Assembly: GCA_000981625.1 (NCBI GenBank)
Contig: LAQA01000007.1
Location: 62,060 to 105,736 of the forward strand
Source of the DNA: Flavobacteriaceae bacterium ASP10-09a
GTDB taxonomy: Bacteria; Bacteroidota; Bacteroidia; Flavobacteriales; Flavobacteriaceae
Length of the DNA stretch: 43,677 nt
Direction: 5' to 3'
How positions within the stretch are numbered: position 1 is the stretch's first letter; each line of letters starts with the position of its first letter. The notes below the pieces were generated by a model, which saw nothing but the letters and a program-made list of their open reading frames with translations, was not told where the DNA came from and did no database searches. A program made the position numbers and the translations under genes. Positions 1 through 8,019 of the stretch are shown piece by piece.

Positions 1-2
1 AA

Positions 3-719
3 AAGTTAGCCAAACACGGTATGAATATTTGTGTCGTTCATAGAAACTCAAGAGCTCAAAAAAAAGAGATAGACCATCATTTTGATGAAATTAGAAAAGA
101 AAAAATTGAATTTATTTCTTATAATTTTGATGCTTTAAATGCCGAAAAAAGAACGCAATTTCTTTTTGAGTTTCAAGAAAAATTAGGAACAAAAGGAAAA
201 GTAAAAACGTTGGTTCACTCTATTGCAAAAGGGAACTTAAAACCCATGTTTTCTCAAGAAAAACAGGTTTTGAAAAATGATGATTTTCAAATCACTATCA
301 ATGCAATGGCTATTAGTTTGTACGATTGGTTCCAATCAATATTTGATAAAAAACTATTTACAGACGATGCAAGGATTATCAGTTTTACAAGCGAAGGAAA
401 CACAAAACCTTGGAAAAATTATGCAGCAGTTTCTGCTGCAAAAGTTACGTTAGAAGCTATTTCTAGAAACATTGCTTTAGAGTTTGCTCAATTCGGAATT
501 AGAGCAAATTGTATTCAAGCTGGTGTTACAAATACTGCTTCTTTAAATATGATTCCTAATAGTGAAACGATAAAAGAGCATACATTAAAAAGAAACCCTT
601 TTGGGAAATTAACAACTCCGGAGGATGTTGCTAATGTGGTGTATCTATTAAGTAAAGACGAATCTTCCTGGATTAATGGAACCATTATAAAAGTTGATGG
701 AGGAGAAAGTTTAAATTAG
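3..719 (+). CDS. Short-chain dehydrogenase/reductase, FabI-like, 5' end cut by window edge
   Basis: The reading frame is open from base 3, and the codons before the first ATG (21) encode K-L-A-K-H-G, which fits the helix after the Rossmann glycine motif, so the N-terminus lies outside the window. The active site follows the enoyl-ACP-reductase spacing Tyr-x6-Lys (NYAAVSAAK; Tyr134 and Lys141 counted from base 21), not the usual YxxxK. A FabI-like LVHSIAKG segment and a C-terminal INGTIIKVDGG cofactor-side motif are present. The stop is 2 nt before the dehydratase ATG, so it belongs to the acyl-chain operon. Likely role: NAD(P)H-dependent reduction of enoyl- or ketoacyl-ACP in a dedicated pathway; the precise substrate is not visible. 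Confidence 0.85.
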   Translation, partial: KLAKHGMNICVVHRNSRAQKKEIDHHFDEIRKEKIEFISYNFDALNAEKRTQFLFEFQEKLGTKGKVKTLVHSIAKGNLKPMFSQEKQVLKNDDFQITINAMAISLYDWFQSIFDKKLFTDDARIISFTSEGNTKPWKNYAAVSAAKVTLEAISRNIALEFAQFGIRANCIQAGVTNTASLNMIPNSETIKEHTLKRNPFGKLTTPEDVANVVYLLSKDESSWINGTIIKVDGGESLN

Positions 720-721
720 AG

Positions 722-1174
722 ATGGATAAAAATACGATTATACAAAATTTACCTTACACCAAACCTTTTTTGTTTGTTGATGAAATTACACATATTTCAG
801 AAAATGGAGTTTCAGGAAATTATACATTCAAAGAAAACGAGTTTTTTTACAAAGGTCATTTTAAAGAAAACCCAATAACTCCTGGTGTAATTTTAACAGA
901 AACGATGGCGCAAATTGGTGTGGTTTGTTTGGGGGTTTATTTATTAAAAGATGAGATTTCATTAGAAATAAAACCACAAATAGCACTAACATCAAATCAA
1001 ATTGATTTCTTTTTAACTGTTCATCCCAATGAAAAAGTATGGGTTGTTTCAGAAAAAGAATATTTTAGATTTAATAAATTAAAATGTGCAGTAAAAATGT
1101 TTAATAAAAATAAGGAGTTGGTTTGTAGAGGAACTATTTCTGGAATGATCATTGCTAAAGAAATACTCAAGTAA
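722..1174 (+). CDS. FabZ-like 3-hydroxyacyl-ACP dehydratase (hot-dog fold)
   Basis: This 150-residue protein has the FabZ-type active-site signature YKGHFKENPITPGV followed by ETMAQ. The catalytic pair is His46 (GHF) and Glu60 (TETMAQ), both present. The length is normal for FabZ (about 140-155). It should remove water from 3-hydroxyacyl-ACP to give the enoyl-ACP reduced by the preceding FabI-like enzyme. It lies 2 nt after the reductase and 20 nt before the ketosynthase, in one operon. Because the operon has its own ACP and phosphopantetheinyl transferase, a specialised lipid or polyene pathway is more likely than housekeeping fatty-acid synthesis; that is inference. Confidence 0.87.
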   Translation: MDKNTIIQNLPYTKPFLFVDEITHISENGVSGNYTFKENEFFYKGHFKENPITPGVILTETMAQIGVVCLGVYLLKDEISLEIKPQIALTSNQIDFFLTVHPNEKVWVVSEKEYFRFNKLKCAVKMFNKNKELVCRGTISGMIIAKEILK

Positions 1175-1194
1175 ATTTATAAAATGATACTGAA

Positions 1195-2481
1195 ATGAAT
1201 TCAACGCAAAAGAAAAACAGAGTTGTTATTACGGGTCTAGGTGTTGTTGCTCCGAATGGAGTTGGTAAAGAGGCATTTGCAAAAGCTATAAAATCAGGAA
1301 CTTCAGGAATTACGTTTCACCAAAAATTAAAAGACAAAGGTTTTTCTTGTTGCATTGGTGGAATTCCGGAAGTGTCAGAAGAAAAAAAGCTAGAATATTT
1401 AACACCTTTACAGTTAAGAGGCTTCAATAGTACTAGTATTTTATATGGCTGTATGGCTGGAATTGATGCTTGGAAAGATGCTGGTTTTTCAGTGGATGAA
1501 AACTCGATTTTAGATTATGATTCTGGATTAATTTTTGGCACAGGAACCTCAGGGATTGAGAAATTTAGAGAATCGATTTATAAAATTGATGAGCAAAAAG
1601 TAAGACGTTTAGGAAGTACATCTGTAGTGCAAACCATGGCAAGTGGAATTTCAGCCTATTTAGGCGGAATTCTAGGTTTTGGAAATCAAGTAACAACAAA
1701 TTCATCAGCTTGTACAACTGGAACAGAAGCTTTACTATTAGGCTTTGAACGCATTAAAAGTGGAAAAGCGAAACGAATGTTAGTTGGTAGCTCTAGCGAT
1801 AGTAGTTTATATACTTGGGGTGGTTTTGATGCGATGCGAGTAATGACGTATAAACACAATGAAACTCCAGAAAAAGGATCTAGACCGATGAGCGAAACAG
1901 CATCAGGATTTGTACCTGGAAGTGGTTCAGGAGCTTTAGTTTTAGAATCTTTAGAAAGTGCTTTAGAAAGAAAAGCCACTATTTATGCAGAAGTTCTAGG
2001 AGGAAACATCAATTCTGGTGGTCAAAGAAATGGCGGTACATTAACAGCTCCAAACGCAGAAGCTGTTCAGAAATGTATTACAGATGCATTGTTAGATTCA
2101 GAAATATTAGCAGCAGAAATTGATGTGATAAACGGTCATTTAACCGCCACTTCAAAAGACGCCTTAGAAATAGAAAATTGGAGCAATGCTTTACAGAGAA
2201 AAGGAGCAGATTTTCCTTATATAAACTCTTTAAAATCAATGGTTGGCCACTGTTTGGCAGGTGCAGGTGCTATTGAATCTGTTGCTTCTGTATTGCAAAT
2301 TAAAGAACAGTTTGTGTTCCCAAATATTAATTGTGAAGACATTCATCCAGAAATATCTGAATTGATTGATGCGCAAAAAATCCCGACTAAAATGATAGAT
2401 AAAGACATTCATATTGTTGCAAAAGCAAGTTTTGGTTTTGGTGATGTAAATGCATGTGTTATCTTTAAAAAATATATCTAA
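1195..2481 (+). CDS. Beta-ketoacyl-ACP synthase (KAS I/II-type, thiolase fold)
   Basis: A 428-residue ketosynthase with an intact Cys-His-His triad: Cys173 in NSSACTTGTEA, His315 in INGHLTAT and His352 in MVGHCLAGAGA. The second motif reads NGHLTAT where FabF/FabB usually have NAHGTST, so it is a divergent member. The length suits FabF-type enzymes (about 410-430). It condenses acyl and malonyl units on the ACP encoded 4 nt downstream. No chain-length-factor partner is visible here; a KAS III starter enzyme, if any, would lie upstream of the window. Antisense open frames inside this gene are shadows. Confidence 0.9.
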   Translation: MNSTQKKNRVVITGLGVVAPNGVGKEAFAKAIKSGTSGITFHQKLKDKGFSCCIGGIPEVSEEKKLEYLTPLQLRGFNSTSILYGCMAGIDAWKDAGFSVDENSILDYDSGLIFGTGTSGIEKFRESIYKIDEQKVRRLGSTSVVQTMASGISAYLGGILGFGNQVTTNSSACTTGTEALLLGFERIKSGKAKRMLVGSSSDSSLYTWGGFDAMRVMTYKHNETPEKGSRPMSETASGFVPGSGSGALVLESLESALERKATIYAEVLGGNINSGGQRNGGTLTAPNAEAVQKCITDALLDSEILAAEIDVINGHLTATSKDALEIENWSNALQRKGADFPYINSLKSMVGHCLAGAGAIESVASVLQIKEQFVFPNINCEDIHPEISELIDAQKIPTKMIDKDIHIVAKASFGFGDVNACVIFKKYI

Positions 2482-2485
2482 AAAA

Positions 2486-2737
2486 ATGATAAAAGAAGAA
2501 TTAATTATAAAGTTAAAGGCGATTGTAAAGCCATACATTCAAGACGAAGAAGCTTTTATGAATTTAACAGAAGAAACAGATTTTATTAATGATTTAAAAA
2601 TAAATTCAGCTAATTTAGTGGATGTTGTTTTAGATGTAGAAGATGAATTCAATATAGAAATAGATAATGATTCTATGGAGAAAATGCTTTCGGTAAAAGC
2701 TGCTATGGAAATTATAGAACAAAAGTTATCAGCATAA
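2486..2737 (+). CDS. Acyl carrier protein, divergent serine motif
   Basis: I start this at the ATG at 2486, 4 nt after the ketosynthase stop; a longer in-frame start at 2450 would overlap the ketosynthase and adds no ACP-like residues. The 83-residue product is acidic and helical, with the ACP pattern F-I-N-D-L-K-I-N-S-A-N-L-V-D-V-V around Ser41, then E-D-E-F-N-I-E-I. The usual Asp-Ser-Leu at the 4'-phosphopantetheine attachment site is Asn-Ser-Ala here. The operon position between a ketosynthase and a phosphopantetheinyl transferase supports a pathway-specific carrier protein. The stop codon overlaps the next ATG by one base. Confidence 0.85.
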   Translation: MIKEELIIKLKAIVKPYIQDEEAFMNLTEETDFINDLKINSANLVDVVLDVEDEFNIEIDNDSMEKMLSVKAAMEIIEQKLSA

Positions 2738-3303
2738 TGATTGGCAATGATATTGTTGATTTACAGTTGGCCAAAAGCCAAAGTAATTGGCAGCGTAAAG
2801 GCTTTTTAGAAAAACAGTTTACTGAAGAAGAGCAAAAAAAGATATTGAATTCTAAAAATCCATTTTCATTAGTTTGGTTGTTTTGGAGTATGAAGGAAGC
2901 TGCTTATAAAAGTTGCACTCAGAAGATTGAAAAACGTTTTTTTGCACCCCAAAAACTAGAATGCACCTTGACCAATGAAAACGAGGGTTTTGTAAGTTTT
3001 GAGGATAAAAAATTCTATACGACTACTTTTTTGAGTACATTTTACCTCTGCACAATAGCTAGAGAAACTCAAGAACAAATAACAATTTTTTCGGCAATTG
3101 GTTCACCTAAAACAATCGATACCGATTTAAAGAAAAAACTTACCGAGGAAACAGGAATTTTATCCGAAGAAATAGAAAAAAGAAAAACGGCTATTGGTGC
3201 ACCGCTTTTTTACCATCGAAAACAATTATTAACCAAATCTTGTTCAATTTCTCATCATGGAAATTATGGAGCATTTGCATTTACATTAGAAAACCAATCT
3301 TAA
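2737..3303 (+). CDS. 4'-phosphopantetheinyl transferase superfamily protein
   Basis: A 188-residue protein with both family signatures: an N-terminal IGNDIVDL (residues 2-9, metal/CoA binding) and WSMKEAAYK (residues 50-58), matching the W-x-x-K-E-A-x-x-K motif. It should transfer 4'-phosphopantetheine from CoA to the ACP serine. Its ATG overlaps the last base of the ACP stop (taATG), implying translational coupling and suggesting it modifies that ACP. Size is between AcpS (about 125) and Sfp (about 230). Confidence 0.88.
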   Translation: MIGNDIVDLQLAKSQSNWQRKGFLEKQFTEEEQKKILNSKNPFSLVWLFWSMKEAAYKSCTQKIEKRFFAPQKLECTLTNENEGFVSFEDKKFYTTTFLSTFYLCTIARETQEQITIFSAIGSPKTIDTDLKKKLTEETGILSEEIEKRKTAIGAPLFYHRKQLLTKSCSISHHGNYGAFAFTLENQS

Positions 3304-3315
3304 AAAATAATTTAT

Positions 3316-3867
3316 ATGTTTGTTAAAGTAAGATCTCTATTATTTCTAATTATCTTAAGTACCTGCACTTGTTTTTCTCAAGAGGGAATTAAAAATGAAT
3401 CAGAATCAGAATCAGAAATTACGTTTATTATTAAGAACTTAGGATTTAATGTAGATGGGCGTTTTAATGATTTTACAGTTTTTAGTAACTTTAATTCTGA
3501 TAATTTAGAAGAGAGTTTTATTAATGTAGAAATTAGTGTTAAATCCATATTTACAGACATAGAACTTAGAGATGAACACTTATTAAAATCAGATTATTTC
3601 GATGTTGATAACCATCCAACAATTGTGTTTGAATCTTCAGGTATTGAGAAAAAATCAAACTCTGAATACATACTTAAAGGATTTTTATTAATGAAAGGTG
3701 TTAAAAAAAAGATAGAAAGTCCTTTAGAATTAAAAGAGACCGAAAAGGGTGTGCGTTTTATCGCTAATTTTACGCTTAACAGAAAAGATTTTAGTGTTGG
3801 CGGAAGCAGTTTTATCCTATCTAAAAAAGTATATATTAAAATGATTTATGTTGCAGATAAAAATTAA
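3316..3867 (+). CDS. YceI-like secreted lipocalin-fold protein
   Basis: This protein of 183 residues begins with a hydrophobic signal peptide (to about residue 21, C-T-C-F-S-Q). The mature part fits the YceI domain: FIIKNLGFNVDG near the start, a central H-L-L-K-S-D-Y-F-D-V, and late segments on LKG...KK and LNRKDFSVGG. YceI proteins form a beta-barrel that binds isoprenoid or amphipathic lipids in the periplasm. It lies 12 nt after the phosphopantetheinyl transferase gene and overlaps the next gene by 20 nt, so it probably travels with the lipid operon, perhaps binding its product (inference). Confidence 0.78.
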   Translation: MFVKVRSLLFLIILSTCTCFSQEGIKNESESESEITFIIKNLGFNVDGRFNDFTVFSNFNSDNLEESFINVEISVKSIFTDIELRDEHLLKSDYFDVDNHPTIVFESSGIEKKSNSEYILKGFLLMKGVKKKIESPLELKETEKGVRFIANFTLNRKDFSVGGSSFILSKKVYIKMIYVADKN

Positions 3868-4306
3868 ACAAGAACTTTTTAAACAATGTAAAGCGTTTGT
3901 AAATAAACGTGCACAAACGGTTGAAGAAATCATTTCATCAAACCAAAAAGCTTTGCAATCTGAGATGAAGAGCTCAGCAGGTGATAAACACGAAACAGGA
4001 AGAGCAATGTTGCAATTAGAAATGGAAAAAGCCAGCCAACAGTTGGAAGGTATTTCTCAAATGAATGAAATTTTAGCAAAAATTGATTTCTCAGAAGCAT
4101 CAAACAAAGCTCATTTAGGGAGTATTATTTTTACAGAAAAAAGCAATTATTTTTTAAGTATTTCTGCAGGACAAATAATTGTTGATTGTCAAAAATATTT
4201 TGCAGTTTCTGTTTCTTCACCTATTGGTAAGTTACTGTTAGGAAAAAGTGAAAATGAAGTAATTTCTTTTAATGGGATAGATCACAAGGTTTTAAAAATT
4301 AGTTAA
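3848..4306 (+). CDS. GreA/GreB-like small protein
   Basis: A 152-residue protein with a charged, heptad-rich N-terminal half (residues 1-80) and a C-terminal segment SPIGKLLLGKSENEV followed by a short strand end, which closely resembles the FKBP-like C-terminal domain of GreA/GreB transcript-cleavage factors. Similar proteins in Bacteroidota are sometimes labelled '3-oxoacyl-ACP synthase', which the sequence does not support: there is no ketosynthase motif. It overlaps the yceI-like gene by 20 nt. The likely role is RNA-polymerase secondary-channel binding, but the acidic tip residues of true GreA are not clear, so the function is uncertain. Confidence 0.65.
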   Translation: MLQIKIKQELFKQCKAFVNKRAQTVEEIISSNQKALQSEMKSSAGDKHETGRAMLQLEMEKASQQLEGISQMNEILAKIDFSEASNKAHLGSIIFTEKSNYFLSISAGQIIVDCQKYFAVSVSSPIGKLLLGKSENEVISFNGIDHKVLKIS

Positions 4307-4398
4307 AATAATTTTTTATATTCTAGTGAATTCTTTGACATCATATATTTTAATGACATTTTTTTTAAAAAACACGGTAAGAAAAAGTGTCTATTATA

Positions 4399-5352
4399 TT
4401 ATGAATTTTTGTGAATACTTAAATAAATTTGCTCACCAATTTCTATTGTTACAAAATGATTAAAAAATACAATTTGGTTTTCAAATTTTGCTTCAATTAA
4501 CCAAAAAGAACCTTTAAAATAAGCGTTTAAAACACTTGCTTTCAAGTTTTTAACTTCAGTTTGGTGTTTTGATTTCTCAATAATTTTTATTTGATGAGGA
4601 TATAGTAAAATTGGATCTCCATTAATCATAATTTCATTAACATCATCAAACAAAGCAGCAACATATTTATTATTTGGATTCTTATAAATCTCTAAAGGAT
4701 GGTTATTTATAAGTATTTTATTATTTCTAATAACGATTAACCTATCAGCAAAGGAAAGTGCATCATTTTTATCATGAGTAGCCACAATACAAGTAATGTT
4801 TTTATTTTTTAAATAGGTAAATAAATTTCTACGTAAAGAGTTTTTTTTAAAGTTGTCTATTTGTCCAAATGGTTCATCTAATAATAATAATTCAGGCTCT
4901 TTTGCTAAAGCTCTAGCAATCGCAACTCTTTGCTTTTGACCACCACTTAAGTTTTTTACTTTGGTGTTCTCAAAAGCTTTCATTTCTATTACTTCTAACA
5001 ATTCTTGCGTACGTTTTTCACTTTCTTCAGGATAAAAACGAGATAAGAATTTTTTTATGTTTTCAGAGACAGAAATGTATGGCATCAAATCAAAATCTTG
5101 CGCAACATATTTAAAGAAATCCATTCCTGGGACTAAATGAAACTCGGGACCTAAAACTTCATTTTCTTTCCAAAAGATATCTCCACTGTTTAAATTTAAT
5201 AAACCATAGATTGTTTTTAAAAGTGTAGATTTTCCACAACCACTTTCACCCATTACACAAAGATGCTCTCCCTTATGTAAAGTGAAATTAAAATTATTTA
5301 AAACAATTTTCTTTTTAGAGTACCCAAAAGAGATGTTGTTTACGACAAGCAT
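4399..5352 (-). CDS. Orphan ABC transporter ATP-binding protein with TOBE-like tail
   Basis: A 317-residue nucleotide-binding subunit: Walker A GESGCGKST (35-43), signature LSGGQKQR (135-142), Walker B LLLLDEP (155-161) and the H-loop VATHD. About 110 residues follow the ATPase core, with strand-rich LLYPHQIKII and VTIEIGEQIYLSIH patterns like the TOBE regulatory domain of PotA/FbpC-type importers. No permease or binding protein is adjacent; the next gene (stop 6 nt upstream of this ATG) is a small conserved protein. The transported substrate cannot be inferred, and a non-transport role is possible. Confidence 0.82.
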   Translation of the reverse strand: MLVVNNISFGYSKKKIVLNNFNFTLHKGEHLCVMGESGCGKSTLLKTIYGLLNLNSGDIFWKENEVLGPEFHLVPGMDFFKYVAQDFDLMPYISVSENIKKFLSRFYPEESEKRTQELLEVIEMKAFENTKVKNLSGGQKQRVAIARALAKEPELLLLDEPFGQIDNFKKNSLRRNLFTYLKNKNITCIVATHDKNDALSFADRLIVIRNNKILINNHPLEIYKNPNNKYVAALFDDVNEIMINGDPILLYPHQIKIIEKSKHQTEVKNLKASVLNAYFKGSFWLIEAKFENQIVFFNHFVTIEIGEQIYLSIHKNS

Positions 5353-5358
5353 ACCTAT

Positions 5359-5841
5359 TTATAAATAACGGTTATACCAACTATTTTCAATAGTGATTTC
5401 CCAAAAATTCTCTAGGTCTTCTTTATTATTTATTAAGTTGTCAAAAATGATTGTTTTTGCAGTAACAGCTTTGTTTTTAAGTAACTTTTTAAAGTCTTTT
5501 AAGTCCTTATACTGTACATATTCACCTTGTTTAAAACAAGCATTCATTTTATCTAAAAGTTCAACTTTATACACCTCTTGAAGTTGTAAAATAAAAGAAA
5601 CAGAAGCATCAATGTCTGCATTTGTTAAACTAGTTTCAGTATCATCCGCGACTAAAATGATGAATCTATTGTATAATAATTGATAAGAAACTTTAAAATG
5701 GTCATCTTCTGTTTTCCAGGACTCTACAAACTGTTTTACTTTCTGTTCTATCTCTTCAATTTCTGTAGGGTAAAATTTTCTACTTGAAGGATATACCCAA
5801 ACTTTAGCATCATTAGAAATTGATGTATAATCTACAAACAT
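5359..5841 (-). CDS. Conserved flavobacterial protein of unknown function
   Basis: I choose the ATG at 5841 (160 residues, beginning MFVDYTSISNDAKVWVYPS). A longer frame to 5898 would run into a terminator hairpin and adds an implausible basic-hydrophobic leader. A TATCTTTG promoter element sits 20 nt upstream. There is no signal peptide or membrane segment; the protein is acidic with mixed alpha/beta patterning. Bacteroidota homologues are sometimes annotated 'ABC transporter ATPase' only because of the neighbouring gene; no Walker motif is present. It is co-oriented with the ABC ATPase at a 6-nt gap, so a functional link is plausible. Confidence 0.72.
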   Translation of the reverse strand: MFVDYTSISNDAKVWVYPSSRKFYPTEIEEIEQKVKQFVESWKTEDDHFKVSYQLLYNRFIILVADDTETSLTNADIDASVSFILQLQEVYKVELLDKMNACFKQGEYVQYKDLKDFKKLLKNKAVTAKTIIFDNLINNKEDLENFWEITIENSWYNRYL

Positions 5842-5860
5842 ATTACGAATTTTAGTGTTG

Positions 5861-5868
5861 CAAAGATA
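5861..5868 (-). promoter_or_regulatory. Promoter -7 element TATCTTTG
   Basis: On the minus strand this reads TATCTTTG, an exact match to the Bacteroidota -7 consensus TAnnTTTG, about 20 nt before the ATG at 5841. A TTTG lies 15 nt further upstream inside the adjacent terminator stem, slightly closer than the usual 17-21 nt. Confidence 0.55.
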
Positions 5869-5876
5869 CAGAAAGA

Positions 5877-5910
5877 AAAACCGCAAACTTGATTTCAAAT
5901 TTGCGGTTTT
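5877..5910 (-). terminator. Rho-independent terminator after the thioredoxin-fold gene
   Basis: Perfect 11-bp inverted repeat AAAACCGCAAA / TTTGCGGTTTT with a 12-nt loop. On the minus strand a U-rich tract follows the stem. It lies 33 nt after the stop at 5944 and just before the next minus-strand promoter. Confidence 0.8.
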
Positions 5911-5943
5911 AAAAAGTATTTTTACATTTTTAGACTTCTTCTG

Positions 5944-6540
5944 CTAAGTTGCTTTAATTAAATTCACGAAATCTTTTTCCGTGCTTTTTCCTTTATTTTT
6001 ATTGTACCAAACCTGTAATTCTTGTTTAAAATCAGCATCTAAACTTCCATTTTCAGCTTTATATGCTGCTACCATATTTGATGCTACAGTTGGTCTTGGT
6101 CCCCAAGTATTTATTACATTGATTTCTTTATCTAAAATAATTAATTTAGGAATTGCGCTACCACCATTTGTTAAAAACAAATCCATTAACTCTAAGTTTT
6201 CATCGCGCAAAACTAATTTTAAATCAATATGATCATTTAAATCAGCCATTTTATTGATAACGGGTAAATTTTGAGCAGCATCCCCACACCAACCTTCAGT
6301 AATTAGTAACCAAGTTTGTGGTTCGTTTACTTTTTTTACTTCTTCAATAGTTTCTTCAGAAATTTTAATGGTTTTATCTAAACGTTTCATCCTTTTATCA
6401 TTTAACAAACTGTAGTTTGTTAAATCTTCTGATTGATTTGGTCCTGTAGATTTATTTTCGGTTAATAAGTCTTTTACTAAACCTTTATATTCTTGATAAG
6501 AAATAGTGTTTTTTAGACTTTTTTTAATTGTGTTCTTCAT
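5944..6540 (-). CDS. Thioredoxin-fold protein with a single active-site cysteine
   Basis: A 198-residue cytoplasmic protein without signal peptide. The central region WLLITEGWCGDAAQ is at the place of the thioredoxin active site, but the CxxC motif is degenerate: Cys85-Gly-Asp-Ala88, so the second cysteine is missing. A cis-proline-like GGSAIPKL follows, and then LGKEINV-like strand order. This form is common in Bacteroidota 'thioredoxin family' proteins; it cannot do ordinary dithiol exchange and may act as a monothiol reductase or have a non-redox role. A possible -7 element (TAACTTTG on the minus strand, 6651-6658) lies about 110 nt upstream, and a strong terminator follows. Confidence 0.75.
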   Translation of the reverse strand: MKNTIKKSLKNTISYQEYKGLVKDLLTENKSTGPNQSEDLTNYSLLNDKRMKRLDKTIKISEETIEEVKKVNEPQTWLLITEGWCGDAAQNLPVINKMADLNDHIDLKLVLRDENLELMDLFLTNGGSAIPKLIILDKEINVINTWGPRPTVASNMVAAYKAENGSLDADFKQELQVWYNKNKGKSTEKDFVNLIKAT

Positions 6541-6670
6541 AATTATTTAACTGGAATCTTTGAATTTAGACGAAAAAAACAATGAAACTTACATGGTATA
6601 TTTTTAACTAAACCTAAAATAAATTCTACCCATAAAATTACGTATTTTTACAAAGTTAATTTTTTATAAT

Positions 6671-7507
6671 TTGAAATATTTATTATTTTCTTTACTATTT
6701 GTAGTCTTCTTTTCTTGTAAAAAGGAAAAACAAGATCTTATCCAAAAACAAGATTCAAAACCTCTTTTAAGCGTCGTTAAAGAATATGGTGTTACCGAAA
6801 AAGTAAATGCACTATTTTTAAAAGATGTTGAAGATTGGCAAGAATTAAAGGCAGTTGATGATTTCTTGTTAAGGTTTAAAAAAGCGTCCCCGAATGAAGT
6901 ATTAAGCAATGCTCTTGAATTAGAAAGCTTAGTAAACTCTTTAAAGGATAGTGTAAAACCAGAATTATTTGATGTTCCTTCTTTTATTGCAAGAATTAAT
7001 ATTTTACATAATGAAACTTTAAGACTGGCAGATATGACCTTTATTGCTGCTATTAAAGCTCCAGAGGTTACTGCACAAACAGAAAAAATCATTAGTGCCT
7101 TTTCTGGAGTAAATTCTAAAGTGAATACAATTTTATCAAAAAAACGTTTTGAAGCCGCAATTGGGACCGATATAAATTTTATTGGCTTAGACTCAACAAA
7201 AATAGACATTGTTTCAAAAAAATCGATAAAAAAGAATTTCGAAGGAAATTTACTAAACAAAAAAAGATCTAAATCAGGTTTTTCCAAAATGCCAAAAAGA
7301 CTTCAACTTTCAACATCAAAAGAAAAACAAGATCTTATCCAAAAACAAGATTTTGTTTTAGACTCAACAAAAATCGATACTATTTCAAAAAAACCGACAA
7401 AAAAGAATTTTGGGAGAAATTTACTAAACAAAAGAAAGTCCAAAGCAGGTTTTTTTGAAAAGCCAAAAAGGCTTAAACTTCCACTATCAAAAAACAAACA
7501 ATTATGA
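6671..7507 (+). CDS. Lipoprotein with duplicated basic C-terminal repeats
   Basis: Starts at a TTG codon (6671), which places a textbook lipoprotein signal directly at the N-terminus: hydrophobic run then FFSC with Cys16. The first two thirds (to about residue 170) are helical and match no family I recognise. The C-terminal third is two copies of a Lys-rich module of about 45 residues (DSTKID-x2-SKK ... KKNF ... NLLNK ... KS-x-GF ... PKR). The segment KEKQDLIQKQD occurs near the N-terminus and again between the modules. The C-terminus has the look of a low-complexity, repeat-expanded tail. Its last 4 nt overlap the next lipoprotein's ATG (ATGA). Confidence 0.72.
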   Translation: MKYLLFSLLFVVFFSCKKEKQDLIQKQDSKPLLSVVKEYGVTEKVNALFLKDVEDWQELKAVDDFLLRFKKASPNEVLSNALELESLVNSLKDSVKPELFDVPSFIARINILHNETLRLADMTFIAAIKAPEVTAQTEKIISAFSGVNSKVNTILSKKRFEAAIGTDINFIGLDSTKIDIVSKKSIKKNFEGNLLNKKRSKSGFSKMPKRLQLSTSKEKQDLIQKQDFVLDSTKIDTISKKPTKKNFGRNLLNKRKSKAGFFEKPKRLKLPLSKNKQL

Positions 7508-8019
7508 ATAAATTAATATCACTATCTCTCATAATATTTTTTATTTCTTGTGGTTCTATTAATAATATTTCTTTAGAAAAAACAAAATTAATTAAAACAA
7601 CTGTAAACACCATTTTAAACAATTGGCACTTAGCTGCAAGTGAAGCAAATTTTGAAGATTATTTTGGGGAAATGGATAGTATTTCTGTATTTATAGGAAC
7701 TGATGCCTCAGAAAATTGGAAGAAAAAGCAGTTTCAAGATTTCAGTAAACCTTATTTTGATAAAGGAAAAGCTTGGGATTTTAAAACTTTGGAACGTACT
7801 ATTTATGTAAATTCTTCAGGAGAATTTGTTTGGTTTGATGAACTTTTAAATACTTGGATGGGTACTTGTAGAGGTTCTGGAGTATTAGAAAAAACAACAA
7901 AAGGATGGAAAATAAAGCATTATGTTTTATCAGTTACTATTCCAAATGATGACGTGCAAGCAGTAATTTTAGCAAAGAAAAAAAGTGATGCTATCTTTTT
8001 AAAGAAATTTCAAAAATAA
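7504..8019 (+). CDS. Lipoprotein with SnoaL/NTF2-like domain
   Basis: A 171-residue lipoprotein: signal peptide ending FFISC (Cys16). The mature domain has a long first helix (NTILNNWHLAASEANFEDYF), a middle segment FIGTDASENW, a strand with VWFDELLNTWMGTCRGSGVLE, then GWKIKHYVLSVTIPND. This is the layout of SnoaL_3/DUF4440-type NTF2-like domains. Substrate or partner unknown. It is translationally coupled to the preceding lipoprotein by an ATGA overlap, so the two may form one envelope complex (inference). Confidence 0.78.
   Translation: MNKLISLSLIIFFISCGSINNISLEKTKLIKTTVNTILNNWHLAASEANFEDYFGEMDSISVFIGTDASENWKKKQFQDFSKPYFDKGKAWDFKTLERTIYVNSSGEFVWFDELLNTWMGTCRGSGVLEKTTKGWKIKHYVLSVTIPNDDVQAVILAKKKSDAIFLKKFQK

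Noticed and set aside
1686-1979. 97-residue open frame antisense to the ketosynthase gene
   Set aside because: It lies fully inside a gene with intact catalytic motifs and has no recognisable domain; shadow frame.
6664-7287. 207-residue open frame antisense to the repeat lipoprotein
   Set aside because: Phe/Ser/Lys-rich mirror of an AT-rich gene; the plus-strand frame has a perfect lipobox and couples with the next gene.
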